DNA of 44,058 bases, from assembly GCA_910588825.1 (NCBI GenBank), contig CAJURF010000025.1:1-44058 (forward strand). The letters are read 5' to 3'. Below the pieces are notes generated by a model. The model worked only from the letters and a program-made list of their open reading frames with translations, had not been told where the DNA came from and searched no databases. The DNA comes from an uncultured Lachnospiraceae bacterium (GTDB lineage: Bacteria; Bacillota; Clostridia; Lachnospirales; Lachnospiraceae). Positions 22,020 to 30,651 of the stretch are shown here, in pieces (the first letter of the stretch is position 1; each line of letters begins with the position of its first letter). A program made the position numbers and the translations under genes.

Positions 22020-23906
22020 ATGGGAAAGAATTACAAATTTTCAGATTTAGATCAATATCTGCTGGGGCAGGGCACCCACTATGAAATCTATAAGAAGCTG
22101 GGCGCCCATCCCATGACAGTGGGAAAGCGCGAAGGAGTGTATTTCGCCGTATGGGCGCCCAATGCCCAGGAAGTGCATGTGATTGGAGAGTTTAATAAGT
22201 GGGATATTTCGGCCCATCCCATGACCAAGGTGGGAGAAATCGGCGTCTATGAGACATTTGTGCCGGGGGCCTGTGAGGGACAGCTCTATAAATTCTTTAT
22301 CAAAGGAGCACATGGAGAACAGCTTTACAAAGCGGACCCCTATGCAAATGCGGCAGAGTTCAGGCCGGGAAATGCATCCAAGATTGTGGATATCAGCAAG
22401 TTCAACTGGGGTGACGGAATCTGGCTGAAAAAGCGGGAGAGCTTTGATGTGGAGAAGGAGCCTCTGGTGATTTATGAAGTGCATCCCGGTTCCTGGAAGA
22501 AGCACCCCATTACACCGGATAATGAGGACGGGTTTTACAATTATGAGGAATTTGCCGAGGCCCTTGTGGACTATGTAAAAGAGATGGGCTATACCCATGT
22601 GGAGCTGATGGGAATTGCCGAGCACCCCTTTGACGGCTCCTGGGGATATCAGGTGACAGGCTATTATGCCCCCACATCCCGCTATGGGGGTCCTCTGGAG
22701 TTTAAATATCTGGTTAATTACCTTCATAAGAATAAAATCGGCGTGATTCTGGACTGGGTTCCCGCCCATTTTCCGAAAGATGCCCATGGGCTGGCTGAAT
22801 TTGACGGCACTGCCTGCTATGAGCATGCGGACCCCAGGCAGGGGGAACATCCGGACTGGGGCACGAAGATCTTTAATTATGGGCGCAATGAGGTGAGGAA
22901 TTTCCTGATTGCCAATGCTCTGTACTGGATAGAAGAATTTCATGTGGACGGTCTCAGGGTGGACGCAGTGGCGTCTATGCTGTACCTGGATTACGGCAAG
23001 CAGGACGGCCAGTGGGTGGCCAACAAATACGGGGATAATAAAAACTTGGAAGCCATTGACTTCTTCAAGCATTTGAATTCCTGTGTACTGGGACGCAACA
23101 AAGGTGCCATGATGATTGCAGAGGAGTCTACAGCCTGGCCGAAGGTGACCGGAGATGTGGAGGATGAAGGACTGGGATTCAGCCTGAAATGGAATATGGG
23201 CTGGATGAACGATTTCCTGGAGTATATGAAGCTGGACCCGTATTTCCGGAAATATAATCATCATAAAATGAATTTCTCCATGGTTTACGCCTACAGTGAG
23301 AAATATATTCTGGTGCTGTCCCACGATGAAGTGGTGCATTTGAAATGTTCCATGGTGAATAAGATGCCGGGAGATCTGGACGAAAAATTCCAGAACCTGA
23401 AAGCGGGTTATGCGTTTATGTTTGCCCATCCGGGCAAGAAACTTTTATTTATGGGTCAGGAGTTCGGCCAGCTGCAGGAGTGGAGCGAGGCCAGGGAGCT
23501 GGACTGGTATCTGCTGGGAGAAAAGCGCCATCAGGAGCTTCAGGCTTACGTGCGCCAGCTGATCCGCCTGTACAGCCGTTATCCGGCATTTTCCGCCACA
23601 GACCATGACCCGGACGGATTTGAGTGGATCAATAAAGATGACGGGGATAGAAGTATTTTCAGTTTTGTGAGAAAATCCCCCACCAAGCGGAACAATTTCC
23701 TGGTGGTGTGCAGTTTTACCCCTGTGGAGCGGAAAGATTACTGGGTGGGAGTGCCCAGGAAAAAGGATTATAAGCTGGTGTTTACTCAGGATGGATTTTT
23801 GGAAAAACCAGTGGTTTACAAAGCGAAAAAGCGTAATTTTGATAACCGGGACTTTTCCTTTAATTACCCTCTGCCGCCTTATGGAGTGGCGGTTTTCCAG
23901 TATTAA
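22020..23906 (+). CDS. glgB: 1,4-alpha-glucan branching enzyme
   Basis: A 628-residue GH13 enzyme that introduces alpha-1,6 branches into glycogen. The order is an N-terminal CBM48 (WAPNAQEVHVIGEFNKWD, ~40-125), the catalytic barrel (~145-490) and a C-terminal beta domain. Catalytic residues are D315 (GLRVDAVASM), E368 (MIAEEST) and D436 (LSHDEVVH). DWVPAHFP is the first conserved GH13 region. GGGAGAG precedes the ATG. Other glycogen genes (glgC, glgA, glgP) are not in this window, so the gene stands apart from a glycogen operon. Confidence 0.96.
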   Translation: MGKNYKFSDLDQYLLGQGTHYEIYKKLGAHPMTVGKREGVYFAVWAPNAQEVHVIGEFNKWDISAHPMTKVGEIGVYETFVPGACEGQLYKFFIKGAHGEQLYKADPYANAAEFRPGNASKIVDISKFNWGDGIWLKKRESFDVEKEPLVIYEVHPGSWKKHPITPDNEDGFYNYEEFAEALVDYVKEMGYTHVELMGIAEHPFDGSWGYQVTGYYAPTSRYGGPLEFKYLVNYLHKNKIGVILDWVPAHFPKDAHGLAEFDGTACYEHADPRQGEHPDWGTKIFNYGRNEVRNFLIANALYWIEEFHVDGLRVDAVASMLYLDYGKQDGQWVANKYGDNKNLEAIDFFKHLNSCVLGRNKGAMMIAEESTAWPKVTGDVEDEGLGFSLKWNMGWMNDFLEYMKLDPYFRKYNHHKMNFSMVYAYSEKYILVLSHDEVVHLKCSMVNKMPGDLDEKFQNLKAGYAFMFAHPGKKLLFMGQEFGQLQEWSEARELDWYLLGEKRHQELQAYVRQLIRLYSRYPAFSATDHDPDGFEWINKDDGDRSIFSFVRKSPTKRNNFLVVCSFTPVERKDYWVGVPRKKDYKLVFTQDGFLEKPVVYKAKKRNFDNRDFSFNYPLPPYGVAVFQY

Positions 23907-23940
23907 TGCGTGTTGACAGGCGGCGTTTTCAGGAAAAAGC

Positions 23941-23980
23941 ACGGCTGCAGCCGAAAAAGAACGGGAAGATCTGCAGCCGT
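23941..23980. repeat. Inverted repeat after glgB
   Basis: ACGGCTGCAG (23941-23950) and CTGCAGCCGT (23971-23980) are perfect complements around a 20-base loop, 35 bases past the glgB stop. There is no T-run, so it is at best a weak terminator or an mRNA end-protecting hairpin. Confidence 0.6.
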
Positions 23981-24051
23981 AATGATATCCCGGGGGGAAA
24001 ATGAACAGAATTTGGGAAACACCTATGAGAAAATCTATGAAGAATGAACAG

Positions 24052-24080
24052 TTGAAATTCTTTTGCTTTCAGGTTATAAT
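24052..24080 (+). promoter_or_regulatory. Promoter of the 78-residue conserved protein gene
   Basis: TTGAAA (-35, 24052-24057), 17-bp spacer, perfect TATAAT (-10, 24075-24080), 50 bases before the ATG at 24131. Confidence 0.8.
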
Positions 24081-24130
24081 GAGAGCGTTAATTGATGAGC
24101 GCCTTGACATTTTAAGGGAGGTGAAGGAGC

Positions 24131-24367
24131 ATGAAAGTATCAAATATTAAAGATGTAGAAAAGTTCTTTCAGGTAGTTGACAGCTGTAAGGGAAGAGTGG
24201 AGCTGGTGACAGGAGAGGGAGACCGTCTGAATCTGAAGTCAAAACTTTCTCAGTATGTATCATTGGCAAATATCTTTTCCAATGGTGAGATTCCGGAACT
24301 GGAACTGATTGCCCATGAGAAAGAGGATGTTGATAAGTTAATGAACTTCATGGTGAACGGTTACTAA
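24131..24367 (+). CDS. Small conserved protein of unknown function
   Basis: A 78-residue soluble protein, mixed alpha/beta by appearance, beginning MKVSNIKDVEKFFQVVDSC and ending KLMNFMVNGY. I recall similar short proteins in Lachnospiraceae genomes, sometimes mislabelled as a polyA polymerase, but no function can be assigned. It has its own strong promoter, an excellent ribosome site (GGGAGGTG) and a terminator behind it, so it is a real single-gene unit that is probably well expressed. Confidence 0.8.
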   Translation: MKVSNIKDVEKFFQVVDSCKGRVELVTGEGDRLNLKSKLSQYVSLANIFSNGEIPELELIAHEKEDVDKLMNFMVNGY

Positions 24368-24392
24368 TTCTGAAAGAAAAGGTTTATAACAG

Positions 24393-24439
24393 GGGCTGCT
24401 GGACAAAATGCCTTTTGGCATTTGTGCAACAGTCTTTTT
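24393..24439 (+). terminator. Terminator of the 78-residue protein gene
   Basis: A hairpin with a perfect inner stem AAATGCC-TTTT-GGCATTT extends outwards, with a bulge and two mismatches, to GGCTGCTGGAC / GTGCAACAGTC. TTTTT follows at 24435-24439. It lies between the small gene and the CobW gene; as no promoter is clear in the 27 bases left, read-through may feed the CobW genes. Confidence 0.75.
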
Positions 24440-24466
24440 GTCATTTGGATAATGGAGGTGCAGATT

Positions 24467-25651
24467 GTGACAAAAATTGATATTATTTCCGGTTTTTTGG
24501 GAGCTGGGAAGACCACGCTGATTAAGAAACTTTTGCAGGAAGCGTTTCAGGGAGAGCAGATTGTACTGATTGAAAATGAGTTTGGTGAGATTGGCATTGA
24601 CGGTGCCTTTCTGAAAGACGCAGGGATTGAAATCAGGGAAATGAATTCCGGGTGTATCTGCTGTTCTCTGGTGGGAGATTTCGGGGAAGCTATGAAGGAA
24701 GTGATTGAGAAATATCATCCGGACAGAATCGTGATTGAACCTTCTGGGGTGGGCAAGCTCTCAGATGTTCAGGGGGCGGTGAGAAATGTGTCAAAGAGTG
24801 CGGATGTGGTGCTCAACAGCAGTACAACCATGGTAGACGCCGGAAAATGCAAGTCATATCTGCGCAACTTTGGAGAATTCTTTGAAAATCAGGTGGAGTA
24901 TGCCCAGACTGTAATCTTAAGCCGTACAGATGTGGTGAAACAGGAGAAAATACAGGAGGCTGTGCAGCTGCTGGCCGGGAAAATGAAAGACGGTGCTGTT
25001 TTGGTGACCACGCCTATAGGGCAGCTGGGTGGAAAGAAGATTCTGGAAACCATGGAGCAGCAGGCCCTGTCACTGGAAGAAGAACTTTTAAAAGAACAGG
25101 AACAGGTGCACTGTCATGAACATGGGGAGTGCTCTGAACACCATCATGACCACAAAGAATGCTTGGGACACCACCATGATCACGGAGAATGTCATGGGCA
25201 CCATCATGACCACGAGGAATGCCATGGGCACCACCATGAACATGGAGAAGGTCCAGGCCATCATCATGAGCATGAACATCATGACCATGACCACGGCCAT
25301 GGTCATGGCCATGGGTGCGGCTGTGAGGGCCACGACCATGCACATGGGCACCATCACCACCATGCGGATGAGGTATTTGCCAGCTGGGGACGGGAGACGG
25401 CCAGGACTTATGAGAAGGAGCAGCTGGAGCATATTCTGGACCAGCTGTCAAGAGAAGAGGACTACGGCATTGTTTTAAGGGCAAAAGGCATGGTGCCGGA
25501 TTCCAAGGGCACATGGCTGTATTTTGATATGGTGCCGGACGAAGTGGAGATCCGCACAGGAGAACCAGAATACACAGGGCGGCTGTGTGTAATTGGTTCC
25601 AAACTGAAAAATGAGAAACTGGAAGAATTGTTCGGAACAGGGAAGCAGTAG
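24467..25651 (+). CDS. CobW/COG0523-family GTPase with histidine-rich metal-binding tract
   Basis: A 394-residue P-loop GTPase thought to deliver metal ions to client proteins. Walker A is GFLGAGKTT (9-17); the family metal-site motif CXCC is C63-I-C65-C66 (SGCICCSL). A ~85-residue tract (25109-25363) is built from degenerate HHHDH(G/E)EC units and ends HHHHHADE; it should bind several zinc, nickel or cobalt ions. The C-terminal CobW_C domain (~310-390) follows. The GTG at 24467 is chosen because GGAGGTG is 6 bases upstream. A second P-loop GTPase follows 18 bases later. Which metal it handles is unknown. The nearby corrinoid genes make cobalt thinkable, but zinc is the commonest role of His-rich relatives. 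Confidence 0.9.
   Translation: MTKIDIISGFLGAGKTTLIKKLLQEAFQGEQIVLIENEFGEIGIDGAFLKDAGIEIREMNSGCICCSLVGDFGEAMKEVIEKYHPDRIVIEPSGVGKLSDVQGAVRNVSKSADVVLNSSTTMVDAGKCKSYLRNFGEFFENQVEYAQTVILSRTDVVKQEKIQEAVQLLAGKMKDGAVLVTTPIGQLGGKKILETMEQQALSLEEELLKEQEQVHCHEHGECSEHHHDHKECLGHHHDHGECHGHHHDHEECHGHHHEHGEGPGHHHEHEHHDHDHGHGHGHGCGCEGHDHAHGHHHHHADEVFASWGRETARTYEKEQLEHILDQLSREEDYGIVLRAKGMVPDSKGTWLYFDMVPDEVEIRTGEPEYTGRLCVIGSKLKNEKLEELFGTGKQ
25109..25363 (+). repeat. Degenerate 30-bp repeats encoding the histidine-rich tract
   Basis: Near-repeats of a 30-base unit (CAC-CAT-CAT-GAC-CAC-x-GAA-TGC-CAT-GGG) occur about four to five times, then decay into CAT-GGC runs. The encoded repeat is HHHDHxECxG. The cysteine appears in the first four units and changes to glycine in the fifth (HHHEHGEGPG). 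Further His pairs run to the end at 25363. Confidence 0.85.
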
Positions 25652-25669
25652 AAGGAGGCAGACTTCGTT

Positions 25670-26623
25670 ATGGAAGAAGAAATTCAGGTTCCCATATATC
25701 TGCTCACAGGTTTTCTGGAAAGCGGCAAGACCTCTTTTCTGAAGTTTACTCTAGGGCAGGATTATTTTGCCATACCGGAGAAGACCCTTCTCATTGTCTG
25801 TGAGGAAGGGGAAGAAGTATACGAGCAAAAGCTGCTGGAGCACGCCAACACGGTTCTGGAAGTGGTGGAGTCTAAAGAAGAACTGACTGTCCAGCGTCTG
25901 GCTGCTATGGATATCTGTTACAGCCCGGGACGGGTATTAATCGAGTACAACGGCATATGGCCCATGAGCATACTGGAAAATATGCGCTTTCCCGCCGGAT
26001 GGGGGATTGTGCAGCAGATTACCACAGTGGATGCCAGCACGTTTGGTGTATTTTTAAGTAATATGAAGTCTCTGTTTATGGACATGGTCCGCCAGGCAGA
26101 TCTGGTACTTTTTAACAGGAGCAGTCTGGAGGAACCGCTGGCGTCATACCGCCGGAGTATCAAAGTGGTGAACCAGAGGGCGGAAGTGATCTTTGAAGAC
26201 GAAGAAGGGGAGCTGGAGGATATTTTCGAGGGAGAGATGCCTTTCGACTTAGAGGCTCCGGTTGTGGAGATTGCTCCTGAAGATTACGGGCTGTGGTATG
26301 TGGATGCCATGGAGTATCCCGAGAAATATCAGGGAAAAGTGGTGCATTTTAAAGGCAGGGTATTGAAACCCAGTGATTTTCCCAGGGAGGAATTTGTCCC
26401 CGGCAGGATGGCCATGACCTGCTGTGCCGATGATACCACGTTTATCGGGATTATCTGCGAAAGCAAAGATACGCCCCATTTGAAAGAGGGAGGATGGGTG
26501 GATGTGCAGGCAGAAATGGCTGTGGAATATAAATCCGCTTATCACGGGGAAGGACCTGTGCTCCGCGCCAAAAAAGTCCGTATGTGTGACCCGCTGGAAG
26601 AAGAAATGGTATATTTTAATTGA
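25670..26623 (+). CDS. CobW-like P-loop GTPase fused to a DUF1980/TIGR03943-like domain
   Basis: A 317-residue protein. The N-terminal ~200 residues are a reduced CobW/P47K-type GTPase with Walker A TGFLESGKTS (13-22), but the CXCC motif of true CobW proteins is missing. The C-terminal ~100 residues (GKVVHFKGRVLKPSDFP, MTCCADDTTFIGIICES, GGWVDVQAEM) resemble the C-terminal OB-like domain of the DUF1980/YcgQ family, which accompanies a CobW partner in many Firmicutes. AAGGAGG precedes the ATG. It is in one operon with the His-rich CobW protein, and the two may act as a pair in metal handling (inference). Confidence 0.8.
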   Translation: MEEEIQVPIYLLTGFLESGKTSFLKFTLGQDYFAIPEKTLLIVCEEGEEVYEQKLLEHANTVLEVVESKEELTVQRLAAMDICYSPGRVLIEYNGIWPMSILENMRFPAGWGIVQQITTVDASTFGVFLSNMKSLFMDMVRQADLVLFNRSSLEEPLASYRRSIKVVNQRAEVIFEDEEGELEDIFEGEMPFDLEAPVVEIAPEDYGLWYVDAMEYPEKYQGKVVHFKGRVLKPSDFPREEFVPGRMAMTCCADDTTFIGIICESKDTPHLKEGGWVDVQAEMAVEYKSAYHGEGPVLRAKKVRMCDPLEEEMVYFN

Positions 26624-26635
26624 TTTGGAGACGAG

Positions 26636-27199
26636 ATGTATTTAATAGCAGGGCTGGGGAATCCTGGCAGGAAATATGAGGCAACCCGGCATAATATGGG
26701 ATTTGACGCAGTAGATGAGCTGATTGACAGGCATGGGATTGTAAAAAGCGGTGTGAAATTTGACGCTATGTATGGAAAGGGCAGAATCGCAATGGAGCCG
26801 GCGGTTCTGCTTAAGCCGCTTTTGTATATGAATTTAAGCGGAGGGCCTGTCCGGGCCATGTGTGATTATTATAAAGCAGACCCGGAGAAAGATCTGATTG
26901 TAATATATGATGACATCAGCCTGAGTCCGGGGCAGATTCGTATCCGGAAAAAGGGAAGCGCAGGCGGGCATAACGGCATGAAAGATATTATCCGCCATCT
27001 GGGGACTCAGAACTTTATCAGAGTCCGCATCGGCGTGGGACCAAAGCCGGAAGGATGGGATCTGGTCAATCATGTGCTGGGGCGGTTTTCCGGTGAGGAA
27101 CGCAAGATCATAGATCAGGCAGTGGAACGGGCGGCTGATGCGGTGGAAGTGATTTTGAAAGAAGGCGCGGATGCTGCCATGAATCAATTCAACGGTTGA
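26636..27199 (+). CDS. pth: Peptidyl-tRNA hydrolase
   Basis: A 187-residue enzyme that frees tRNA from prematurely released peptidyl-tRNA. Active-site residues are in place: N9 (GLGNPG), H19 (ATRHNMGFD), N66 (LLYMNLSGG), D92 (VIYDDISL) and N113 (GSAGGHNGMKDI). Length is normal. It starts 12 bases after the GTPase gene and precedes mfd by 24 bases, the pth-mfd order conserved in Firmicutes. Confidence 0.97.
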   Translation: MYLIAGLGNPGRKYEATRHNMGFDAVDELIDRHGIVKSGVKFDAMYGKGRIAMEPAVLLKPLLYMNLSGGPVRAMCDYYKADPEKDLIVIYDDISLSPGQIRIRKKGSAGGHNGMKDIIRHLGTQNFIRVRIGVGPKPEGWDLVNHVLGRFSGEERKIIDQAVERAADAVEVILKEGADAAMNQFNG

Positions 27200-27223
27200 T
27201 AGGAGAAAGCAGTAGGAATATAT

Positions 27224-30200
27224 ATGGAAACGTTTGTCAATCCCTTAAAGGGGCTGGCGGAATATGAAGAAATCCGCCGGAATGTAAGAGATAACCGGGG
27301 AATTCTGCAGGTAACCGGCTGTCTGGAATCCCAGAAGGCACACTGGTTATATGGTCTTTCGGATCTATACAAAAACTGTCTGGTAGTAGCAGAGGATGAT
27401 CAGAAAGCGAAAGAATTTTTTGAAGATTATCGGTTTTATCAGCCGGATGTTCTTTTGTATCCGGCAAAAGATTTGTTGTTTTATTATGCGGATATTCAGG
27501 GTAATCTCCTGACCAAACAGCGGATGCGGGTAATCCGGAAAATTCTCGAGGAAAAGAACGTGACTGTGATCACCAGTGTGGGGGGATGCATGGAACGTAT
27601 CCGGCCGCTGCAGGAGATTGAGGACAGCTGTCTTCATTTTCAAAACGACAGTCCCATGGATTTGGAACAACTGGGAAAAGATCTGGTGAGCCTGGGTTAT
27701 GAGAGGACAGGCCAGGTGGAGAACTCCGGCCAGTTTTCCATACGGGGCGGTATTGTTGATATTTTCCCGCTGACAGAGGAAAATCCCTGGCGGATCGAGC
27801 TGTGGGGGGATGAAGTGGATTCCATCCGCAGTTTCGATGTGGAGAGCCAGCGCTCTCTGGAAAATCTGGAAAGGGTTACCATTTATCCGGCAGCAGAAAA
27901 ATACCGGGAAGACGGCATGGTCACCTTTATGGACTATTTCCCAGATGAGGAAACTTTTTTCGTGCTGGATGAACCTAACCGGATTGTAGAAAAGGGAGAA
28001 GCGCTGGAAGAAGAATTTAAAAACAGTATGCGTAATCGTGAAGAAAAGGGGTATGAAAATCTTCATGAGAAATTGTTATGCAGTTTTTCCCAGGTGTGCA
28101 CACAGCTTAACAGCCGCAGCTGTATATCTTTGAGCGCCATAGAGCCCCTGCAGACCGGCTGGAATATGATAGGGAAGTATCATCTTATGGTGAAATCTAT
28201 CAATTCCTATAACAATAGTTTTGAGCTGCTGGTGAAAGATTTACAGGAATGGAAGAAACAAGGATACCGGGTGGTGCTTCTTTCCGGTTCCCGGACCCGG
28301 GCCCAGCGGCTTGCAGGTGACCTGCAGGAAAAAGGCTTGAACAGTTTTTTTTCCGAGGACCAGTCCCGCACGCTGGCTCCGGGTGAGATTATGGTGGCAT
28401 ACGGACATGCACATCGAGGATTTGAGTACCCGTTTGTCCGCTTTGCAGTGATTACGGAAACTGACATTTTTGGGAAGAAGCAGAAAAAGAGAAAAAAGAA
28501 ACAGGAGTACAGCGGCCAGAGAATCCAGGACTTTTCAGAACTCTCCATCGGGGATTATGTGGTTCATGAAAATCATGGACTTGCCATATACCGGGGCATT
28601 GAGAAAGTGGAAGTGGACAGGGTTTCCAAAGATTATATCAAACTGGAATACCAGGGCGGCAGCCATCTTTATATCCTGGCCACGCAGCTGGATATGCTTC
28701 AGAAATATGCCGGAGCAGATGCCGGACATGTGAAGCTGAATAAGCTGGGACATCCGGAATGGCGCAAAACGAAGAATAAAGTACGGGGAGCTGTACAAAA
28801 TATAGCAAAAGACCTTGTGGAATTGTATGCGGCCCGTCAGGCCACAGACGGTTATGTATATGGTCCGGATACGGTATGGCAGAAAGAGTTTGAGGAAATG
28901 TTTCCCTTTGAGGAGACAGAAGGCCAGCTGCAGGCCATTGAAGATACCAAGCGGGATATGGAGAGCACGAAAGTCATGGACCGGCTCATCTGCGGAGACG
29001 TGGGGTATGGCAAGACGGAGATTGCTCTGCGGGCGGCATTCAAGGTAATTCAGGAGGGCAGACAGGTGGCTTATCTGGTGCCCACCACAATTTTGGCCCA
29101 GCAGCATTACAATACGTTTATCCAGAGAATGAAAGATTTTCCTGTGTATGTGGATCTCCTCTGCCGTTTCCGGGGAACTGCCCAGCAGAATAAGACTGTG
29201 AAGGCACTGAGAAACGGAGGAGTGGACGTGGTCATCGGCACCCACCGCCTGCTGTCAAAGGATGTGGAATTTAAAGACTTGGGGCTGTTGGTGATTGATG
29301 AAGAACAGCGTTTCGGAGTGAGGCATAAGGAAAAAATCAAGCAGCTGAAGAAAAATGTGGATGTGCTCACCCTGACAGCCACACCAATTCCCAGGACTCT
29401 CCATATGAGCCTTATCGGTATCCGGGATATGTCTGTGCTGGAAGAACCTCCCATGGACCGGATTCCCATTCAGACTTATGTGATGGAATACGATGAAGAA
29501 ACCGTCCGGGAAGCCATAAACCGGGAGCTGAACCGTGGAGGACAGGTTTATTATGTCTATAACCGGGTGGAAGATATTGTGGATATGGCGGGCAAGATCG
29601 GGAAACTGGTTCCAGATGCCCAGGTGGATTTTGCCCATGGGCAGATGAATGAGAGAGAGCTGGAAAAAATTATGTACCGGTTTATCAATGGAGAAGTAGA
29701 TGTGCTGGTGACCACCACCATTATTGAAACGGGACTGGATATTTCCAATGTAAATACCATGATTATCCATGATTCTGACCGGTACGGACTGTCCCAGCTC
29801 TATCAGCTCAGGGGAAGAATCGGGCGTTCCAACCGGATGGCCTATGCCTTTTTGATGTACCGCAGGAACAGCATTCTGAAAGAGACGGCAGAGAAGCGCC
29901 TGGCTGCTATCCGGGAATACACAGAACTTGGCAGCGGCTTTAAAATCGCCATGCGGGACCTGGAAATCCGCGGCGCAGGCAATCTGCTGGGAGCAGACCA
30001 GCATGGCCATATGCTTACGGTAGGGTATGATTTGTACTGTAAAATGCTCAGCGAGGCGGTGCAGGAAGCAAAAGGCATACATACCGTGGAAAGCTTTGAG
30101 ACCACCATTGATCTAAATATGAATGCCTACATTCCAGATTCTTACATTCCCAATGAATTCCAAAAATTAAATCTTTATAAGCGGATTGCGGGAATCTCGG

Positions 30201-30541
30201 ATAAAGAAGAGTATGAGGATATGCAGGAAGAACTCATGGACAGATTCGGGGAACCGCCTAATACGGTAATGAACCTTTTGCTGATTGCCTATCTGAAAGC
30301 ACTGGGCCACAGTGTCTATGTGACAGAAGTCAAACAGTGGGGAAAAGAAGTGAAAGTCATCATGTTCCATCAGGTGAAGCTCAATGAAGGCATTAATGGC
30401 CTCCGGACAAAATATGGAAGAAAACTTCAGATCTTAAAAGGGGATAAGAAAGGATTTGTCCTGGCAGTTGAAAAGAAACAGGTGAATGATGTGGAAGAAT
30501 TTTTGATGGACTTGAGAGATGTTGTTTATATAGAAGAATAA
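27224..30541 (+). CDS. mfd: Transcription-repair coupling factor
   Basis: An 1105-residue DNA translocase that removes RNA polymerase stalled at DNA damage and recruits UvrA. The N-terminal UvrB-like part includes GQFSIRGGIVDIFPL; the RNA-polymerase-interacting domain (DYVVHENHGLAIYRGI) follows at ~440-510. The RecG-like motor shows Walker A CGDVGYGKTE (~592-601), DEEQ box VIDEEQRFG (~690), TATPIPRTL, and the motif VI region QLRGRIGRSNR. The TRCF C-terminal domain ends the protein. Length is slightly below the common 1150-1180 with no visible domain loss. AGGA lies 8 bases upstream of the ATG. Confidence 0.97.
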   Translation: METFVNPLKGLAEYEEIRRNVRDNRGILQVTGCLESQKAHWLYGLSDLYKNCLVVAEDDQKAKEFFEDYRFYQPDVLLYPAKDLLFYYADIQGNLLTKQRMRVIRKILEEKNVTVITSVGGCMERIRPLQEIEDSCLHFQNDSPMDLEQLGKDLVSLGYERTGQVENSGQFSIRGGIVDIFPLTEENPWRIELWGDEVDSIRSFDVESQRSLENLERVTIYPAAEKYREDGMVTFMDYFPDEETFFVLDEPNRIVEKGEALEEEFKNSMRNREEKGYENLHEKLLCSFSQVCTQLNSRSCISLSAIEPLQTGWNMIGKYHLMVKSINSYNNSFELLVKDLQEWKKQGYRVVLLSGSRTRAQRLAGDLQEKGLNSFFSEDQSRTLAPGEIMVAYGHAHRGFEYPFVRFAVITETDIFGKKQKKRKKKQEYSGQRIQDFSELSIGDYVVHENHGLAIYRGIEKVEVDRVSKDYIKLEYQGGSHLYILATQLDMLQKYAGADAGHVKLNKLGHPEWRKTKNKVRGAVQNIAKDLVELYAARQATDGYVYGPDTVWQKEFEEMFPFEETEGQLQAIEDTKRDMESTKVMDRLICGDVGYGKTEIALRAAFKVIQEGRQVAYLVPTTILAQQHYNTFIQRMKDFPVYVDLLCRFRGTAQQNKTVKALRNGGVDVVIGTHRLLSKDVEFKDLGLLVIDEEQRFGVRHKEKIKQLKKNVDVLTLTATPIPRTLHMSLIGIRDMSVLEEPPMDRIPIQTYVMEYDEETVREAINRELNRGGQVYYVYNRVEDIVDMAGKIGKLVPDAQVDFAHGQMNERELEKIMYRFINGEVDVLVTTTIIETGLDISNVNTMIIHDSDRYGLSQLYQLRGRIGRSNRMAYAFLMYRRNSILKETAEKRLAAIREYTELGSGFKIAMRDLEIRGAGNLLGADQHGHMLTVGYDLYCKMLSEAVQEAKGIHTVESFETTIDLNMNAYIPDSYIPNEFQKLNLYKRIAGISDKEEYEDMQEELMDRFGEPPNTVMNLLLIAYLKALGHSVYVTEVKQWGKEVKVIMFHQVKLNEGINGLRTKYGRKLQILKGDKKGFVLAVEKKQVNDVEEFLMDLRDVVYIEE

Positions 30542-30583
30542 GCGGCAGAATGTGACCAATGTATGATATTTTGAGAAATCCGC

Positions 30584-30612
30584 TTGCCTCTGGATAAAAA
30601 AAAGTATATACT
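30584..30612 (+). promoter_or_regulatory. Promoter of the foldase lipoprotein gene
   Basis: TTGCCT (-35, 30584-30589), 17-bp spacer, TATACT (-10, 30607-30612), 40 bases before the ATG at 30652. Confidence 0.7.
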
Positions 30613-30651
30613 CAGTAATGGCAGGATAGTATAAATTTATGGGAGGAAGTT

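Noticed and set aside
25109..25363. Regular repeats considered as a CRISPR array
   Set aside because: Units are adjacent, in frame and encode a histidine tract; there are no unique spacers and no cas genes in the window.
25014..25514. Long minus-strand open frames rich in His, Met and Val opposite the CobW gene
   Set aside because: They are shadows of the CAT/GAC-rich histidine repeat; no ribosome site, and the plus-strand gene has clear family motifs.
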